The translations under genes and the position numbers were made by a program. Below the pieces are notes generated by a model that saw only the letters and a program-made list of their open reading frames with translations, did not search any database and had not been told where the DNA came from. Source: Gemmatimonadota bacterium (GTDB lineage: Bacteria > Gemmatimonadota > Gemmatimonadetes > Longimicrobiales > Gaopeijiaceae). Taken from it: a DNA stretch of 64,000 bases. Position 1 is the stretch's first letter. Every line of letters starts with the position of its first letter. The DNA lies in the NCBI GenBank assembly GCA_022825135.1, contig JAJDYN010000040.1, forward strand, positions 62,001 through 126,000. Reading direction: 5' to 3'. Of the stretch, positions 62,015-64,000 are shown piece after piece.

Positions 62015-62404
62015 CTATTTCGATCCGCTCATGTTCCGGGCATCGCCTGCGGGCTTCGGCACCAGCGCGGCGAGCACTTCGGCCAGTTCCCGCGTGCCGG
62101 CCGCAGCCTTCTCGCGATCCCTGCCTCCGGCCGCGAGCGCCACCTCCGCGCAGGCCTCCAGGCTCTCGACAGTCGCCCAATCGACGTCCAGGGCTCCCGC
62201 AAGCGTGGTGAGCAATTCGTCGGCGTAGTTGAGGCGCGTCGCCCGGCGGCCGGCGTTAAGGTCCTCCCACGAGGACTGGCGCCTGCTCCGGGTCGGGTCC
62301 CGGGCCTTCTCGCGCTCGTAGATGCCCCGTGCCAACCGTTCCCGCAACGCGCGGCGCAGCTCCCGGTTGCGGTTCTTGGCGTCCGTCGGGTGGTCGGGCG
62401 TCAT
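62015..62404 (-). CDS. 129-residue protein of unknown function coupled to the HmuY-like gene
   Basis: A charged, mostly helical cytosolic protein (RELRRALRERLARGIYEREK, YADELLTTLAGALDVDWATV, ESLEACAEVALAAGGRDREK). I do not recognise a family. Its ATG overlaps the stop of the HmuY-like gene (ATGA), so it is the last visible cistron of hemB / HmuY-like / this gene. The gap 61974-62014 to the convergent VWA gene has no clear terminator. Confidence 0.7.
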   Translation of the reverse strand: MTPDHPTDAKNRNRELRRALRERLARGIYEREKARDPTRSRRQSSWEDLNAGRRATRLNYADELLTTLAGALDVDWATVESLEACAEVALAAGGRDREKAAAGTRELAEVLAALVPKPAGDARNMSGSK

Positions 62405-63066
62405 CGTTCGCCGCTCGCGCGGGATGGGGCCCGGGCGTCCGGCTCGCCGTCCGCGACCGGACCGGTTTCTGCAGGCGTCCCCACCGAGCGGCCGCCCGCG
62501 CCCTGATAGGCGTAGCGGAAGGTCAGGCATCCGGGCTGGGCACCCGGGCAGTAGTACCCCAGCAACTGCAGCTTGGCATAACGTCCGTCCGCGGTCCGGA
62601 CCGCATAGACGGCGGGGTGCGGCGTCAGGAGATGGCTCGTCCACCCGTAGGCATACCAGCGCTCGATGGCCGCGTTGACCGAGTCGCGCCGCACCGCGGT
62701 CTCCACGTAGGGTGCGTCGGGCAGCTCCGCGACCGCATCGAAGTCGGTCTCCTCCAGGCGGATGATCCCACCCTCGCCGGAAAAGCCCGGGCCTCCGTTG
62801 GCGATGATGTGGAAGCGCCGGAAGGCCAGATCCCAGTCGCGCGCCCCGGGGTCTCCCACCACCGACCCGCGCGAGAAGTCGAAGAACTGCCACGCGTCGG
62901 TCGACGTGGCGTCCACGGTGTATTCGACGGGGCCGACCAGCGTCTCACCGGCCTCCGAGGGGTCGGGAGGAGTCGGGACGTGAGCCTCGACCACGGGCCG
63001 GTTGAACGACACGGTCACCAGCGCAATGGCCAGAACCACGATGATGCCGACCAGCACGGCCGGCAC
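62401..63066 (-). CDS. HmuY-like protein with N-terminal membrane anchor
   Basis: About 221 residues from GTG 63066, which has GGAG 6 nt upstream. A single hydrophobic segment (AVLVGIIVVLAIALVTVSF) anchors it. The extracytoplasmic domain has the HmuY pattern: WQFFDFSRGSVVGDPGARDW, DLAFRRFHIIANGGPGFSGE, GGIIRLEETDFDAV, VRTADGRYAKLQLLGYYC and LTFRYAYQ. HmuY proteins of Bacteroidota bind heme outside the cell as lipoproteins; this one is membrane-anchored and its heme-binding residues cannot be confirmed. It begins 20 nt after the hemB stop, a direct link to heme synthesis. The proline/alanine-rich tail is disordered. Confidence 0.82.
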   Translation of the reverse strand: MPAVLVGIIVVLAIALVTVSFNRPVVEAHVPTPPDPSEAGETLVGPVEYTVDATSTDAWQFFDFSRGSVVGDPGARDWDLAFRRFHIIANGGPGFSGEGGIIRLEETDFDAVAELPDAPYVETAVRRDSVNAAIERWYAYGWTSHLLTPHPAVYAVRTADGRYAKLQLLGYYCPGAQPGCLTFRYAYQGAGGRSVGTPAETGPVADGEPDARAPSRASGER

Positions 63067-63086
63067 CCGGTTCTCCGGACTGATCC

Positions 63087-64000
63087 TCAGGCGTCTTCGC
63101 GCAGCCAGCGTGCGGCCTCCACGGCGTAGTAGGTGACGATGATGTCCGCGCCCGCCCGCTTGATCGCGCCCAGGCTCTCCAGCGCAATCGCCTTCTCGTC
63201 GATCCAGCCGCGTTCGGCCGCGGCGCGCATCATGCTGAACTCCCCGGACACCTGGTAGGCCGCGGTGGGCGCGCGGAAGGTGTCCCTGACCCGCCGGATC
63301 ACGTCGAGGCACGGGCCGGCCGGCTTCACCATCACGATGTCCGCGCCCTCCTCCAGGTCCGCCTGCACCTCGCGCAGCCCCTCGTCGCTGTTGGCGGGAT
63401 CCATCTGGTGGGTGCGGCGGTCGCCGTGCGAAGGCGCCGAGTGGGCCGCATCGCGAAAAGGACCGTAGAAGGCCGAGGCGTACTTGGCCGCGTACGACAC
63501 GATCGGCGTCGAGCCGTGGCCCGCCTCGTCCAGGGCCGCGCGGATCACCCCCACGCGCCCGTCCAGCATGTCGCTCGGAGCCACGGCGTCCGCTCCCGCG
63601 CGGGCGTGCGAGACGGCGGCCCGGGCGAGCAGCGGCAGGGTGGCCTCCTCGTCCAGGGAGCCGTCCGCTGCAAGCACGGCGCAGTGGCCGTGGTCGGTGT
63701 ACTGGCAGAGGCACACGTCGGTCCACACCAGCAGGTCGGGGTAGCGCGCCTTGAGTTCACGCACCGCCCGCGGAACCAGGCCGCCCTCCGCGTAGGCTTC
63801 GGAACCCGGCGCGTCCTTGTGGTCGGGCACGCCGAAGAGGAGCACGGCGCCCACCCCCGCGTCCACGGCCGCCCCGGCTTCCTCGACGAGCAGCCCCGGG
63901 GAGAAGCGGTATATGCCGGGCATGCTGGGCACGGGCTGGCGCCGTCCTTCGCCCGGCACCACGAAGAGCGGATACACCAGATCGTGCACTCGGAGCACGC
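63087..64000 (-). CDS. hemB: Delta-aminolevulinic acid dehydratase (porphobilinogen synthase), 5' end outside the window
   Basis: 304 residues are visible; the first 25-30 lie beyond the right edge. The text starts in the conserved DLVYPLFVVPGEG region. WTDVCLCQYTDHGHC is the zinc-binding Cys triad of Zn-dependent HemB. The two active-site lysines are in SYAAKYASAFYGPFRDA and DIVMVKPAGPCLDVIR; SGEFSMMRAAAERGWID is also conserved. It condenses two 5-aminolevulinate molecules to porphobilinogen. The gene leads into the HmuY-like gene. Its product would supply heme for the cytochromes of the act operon. Confidence 0.96.
   Translation of the reverse strand, partial: VLRVHDLVYPLFVVPGEGRRQPVPSMPGIYRFSPGLLVEEAGAAVDAGVGAVLLFGVPDHKDAPGSEAYAEGGLVPRAVRELKARYPDLLVWTDVCLCQYTDHGHCAVLAADGSLDEEATLPLLARAAVSHARAGADAVAPSDMLDGRVGVIRAALDEAGHGSTPIVSYAAKYASAFYGPFRDAAHSAPSHGDRRTHQMDPANSDEGLREVQADLEEGADIVMVKPAGPCLDVIRRVRDTFRAPTAAYQVSGEFSMMRAAAERGWIDEKAIALESLGAIKRAGADIIVTYYAVEAARWLREDA

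Noticed and set aside
63086-63090. CTG start of the HmuY-like gene overlapping the hemB stop
   Set aside because: A GTG at 63066 with GGAG six nt upstream is a better start.

Overview
The window is GC-rich, gene-dense bacterial chromosome. Its gene set suggests a Gemmatimonadota-like organism, an inference from content and not from a marker gene. The pointers are an alternative complex III operon (actABCDEF), three related six-bladed beta-propeller lipoproteins carrying the signature DSAGVTII or a variant of it, a GWxTD-domain protein, a LuxC/LuxE-like pair, a YpdA-type bacillithiol disulfide reductase and an imuA-imuB-dnaE2 mutasome. Start and stop codons often overlap (ATGA, GTGA, TGATG). 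I saw no rRNA, tRNA, CRISPR array, insertion sequence or prophage.

1-3,700: a minus-strand unit encodes a propeller-SUMF1 fusion lipoprotein, a PadR repressor and the start of a further gene. A good promoter precedes it, with a 19-bp palindrome between -35 and -10. A small lipoprotein gene with a terminator lies upstream. 3,700-12,320 (+): imuA, imuB and dnaE2, then a primary-type sigma-70 gene, then an outer-membrane protein gene that seems to start at CTG. 12,390-18,750 (-): ssb, polA, a lytic transglycosylase and a TolQ/ExbB-like channel. 19,000-20,300 (-): a STAS/GHKL/DUF4325 regulator. 20,450-25,300 (-): lipM-like, UPF0173 hydrolase, gcvP and gcvH, a coherent glycine-cleavage and lipoylation unit with a clear promoter.

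25,580-29,720 (+): acyl-CoA dehydrogenase, tatA, a TrmJ-like methyltransferase, a GGDEF protein and a HisN-type phosphatase. 29,780-38,590 (-): a propeller lipoprotein and the act operon (genes lie in the order F-E-D-C-B-A on the map, transcribed A to F), with a promoter at 38,688-38,716. 38,830-41,970 (+): small ORFs, the GWxTD/TPR protein and an orphan AbrB. 41,990-44,830 (-): LuxC, LuxE and a coiled-coil protein. 45,030-46,060 (+): YpdA. 46,080-47,760: an accessory patch with a frameshifted YgjP-type metallopeptidase remnant and a HigB-HigA-SecB toxin-antitoxin-chaperone module. In that module a single base in a C5 tract puts toxin and antitoxin in one reading frame.

47,890-57,200: ygfZ and lon (-), gamma-glutamyltransferase and Nudix (+), a third propeller lipoprotein and ETF-quinone oxidoreductase (-). 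57,420-64,000: a MoxR/BchI-like AAA ATPase, a secreted DinB-like protein, mutY, a VWA protein, and a hemB / HmuY-like / hypothetical unit that runs off the right edge. Functionally the window combines aerobic respiration (ACIII, ETF-QO with acyl-CoA dehydrogenase, heme synthesis), DNA repair and mutagenesis (ImuAB-DnaE2, Pol I, SSB, MutY) and envelope proteins. The least ordinary items are the toxin-antitoxin-chaperone locus, the propeller-SUMF1/PadR unit, the CTG-start outer-membrane gene and the hemB-HmuY coupling.
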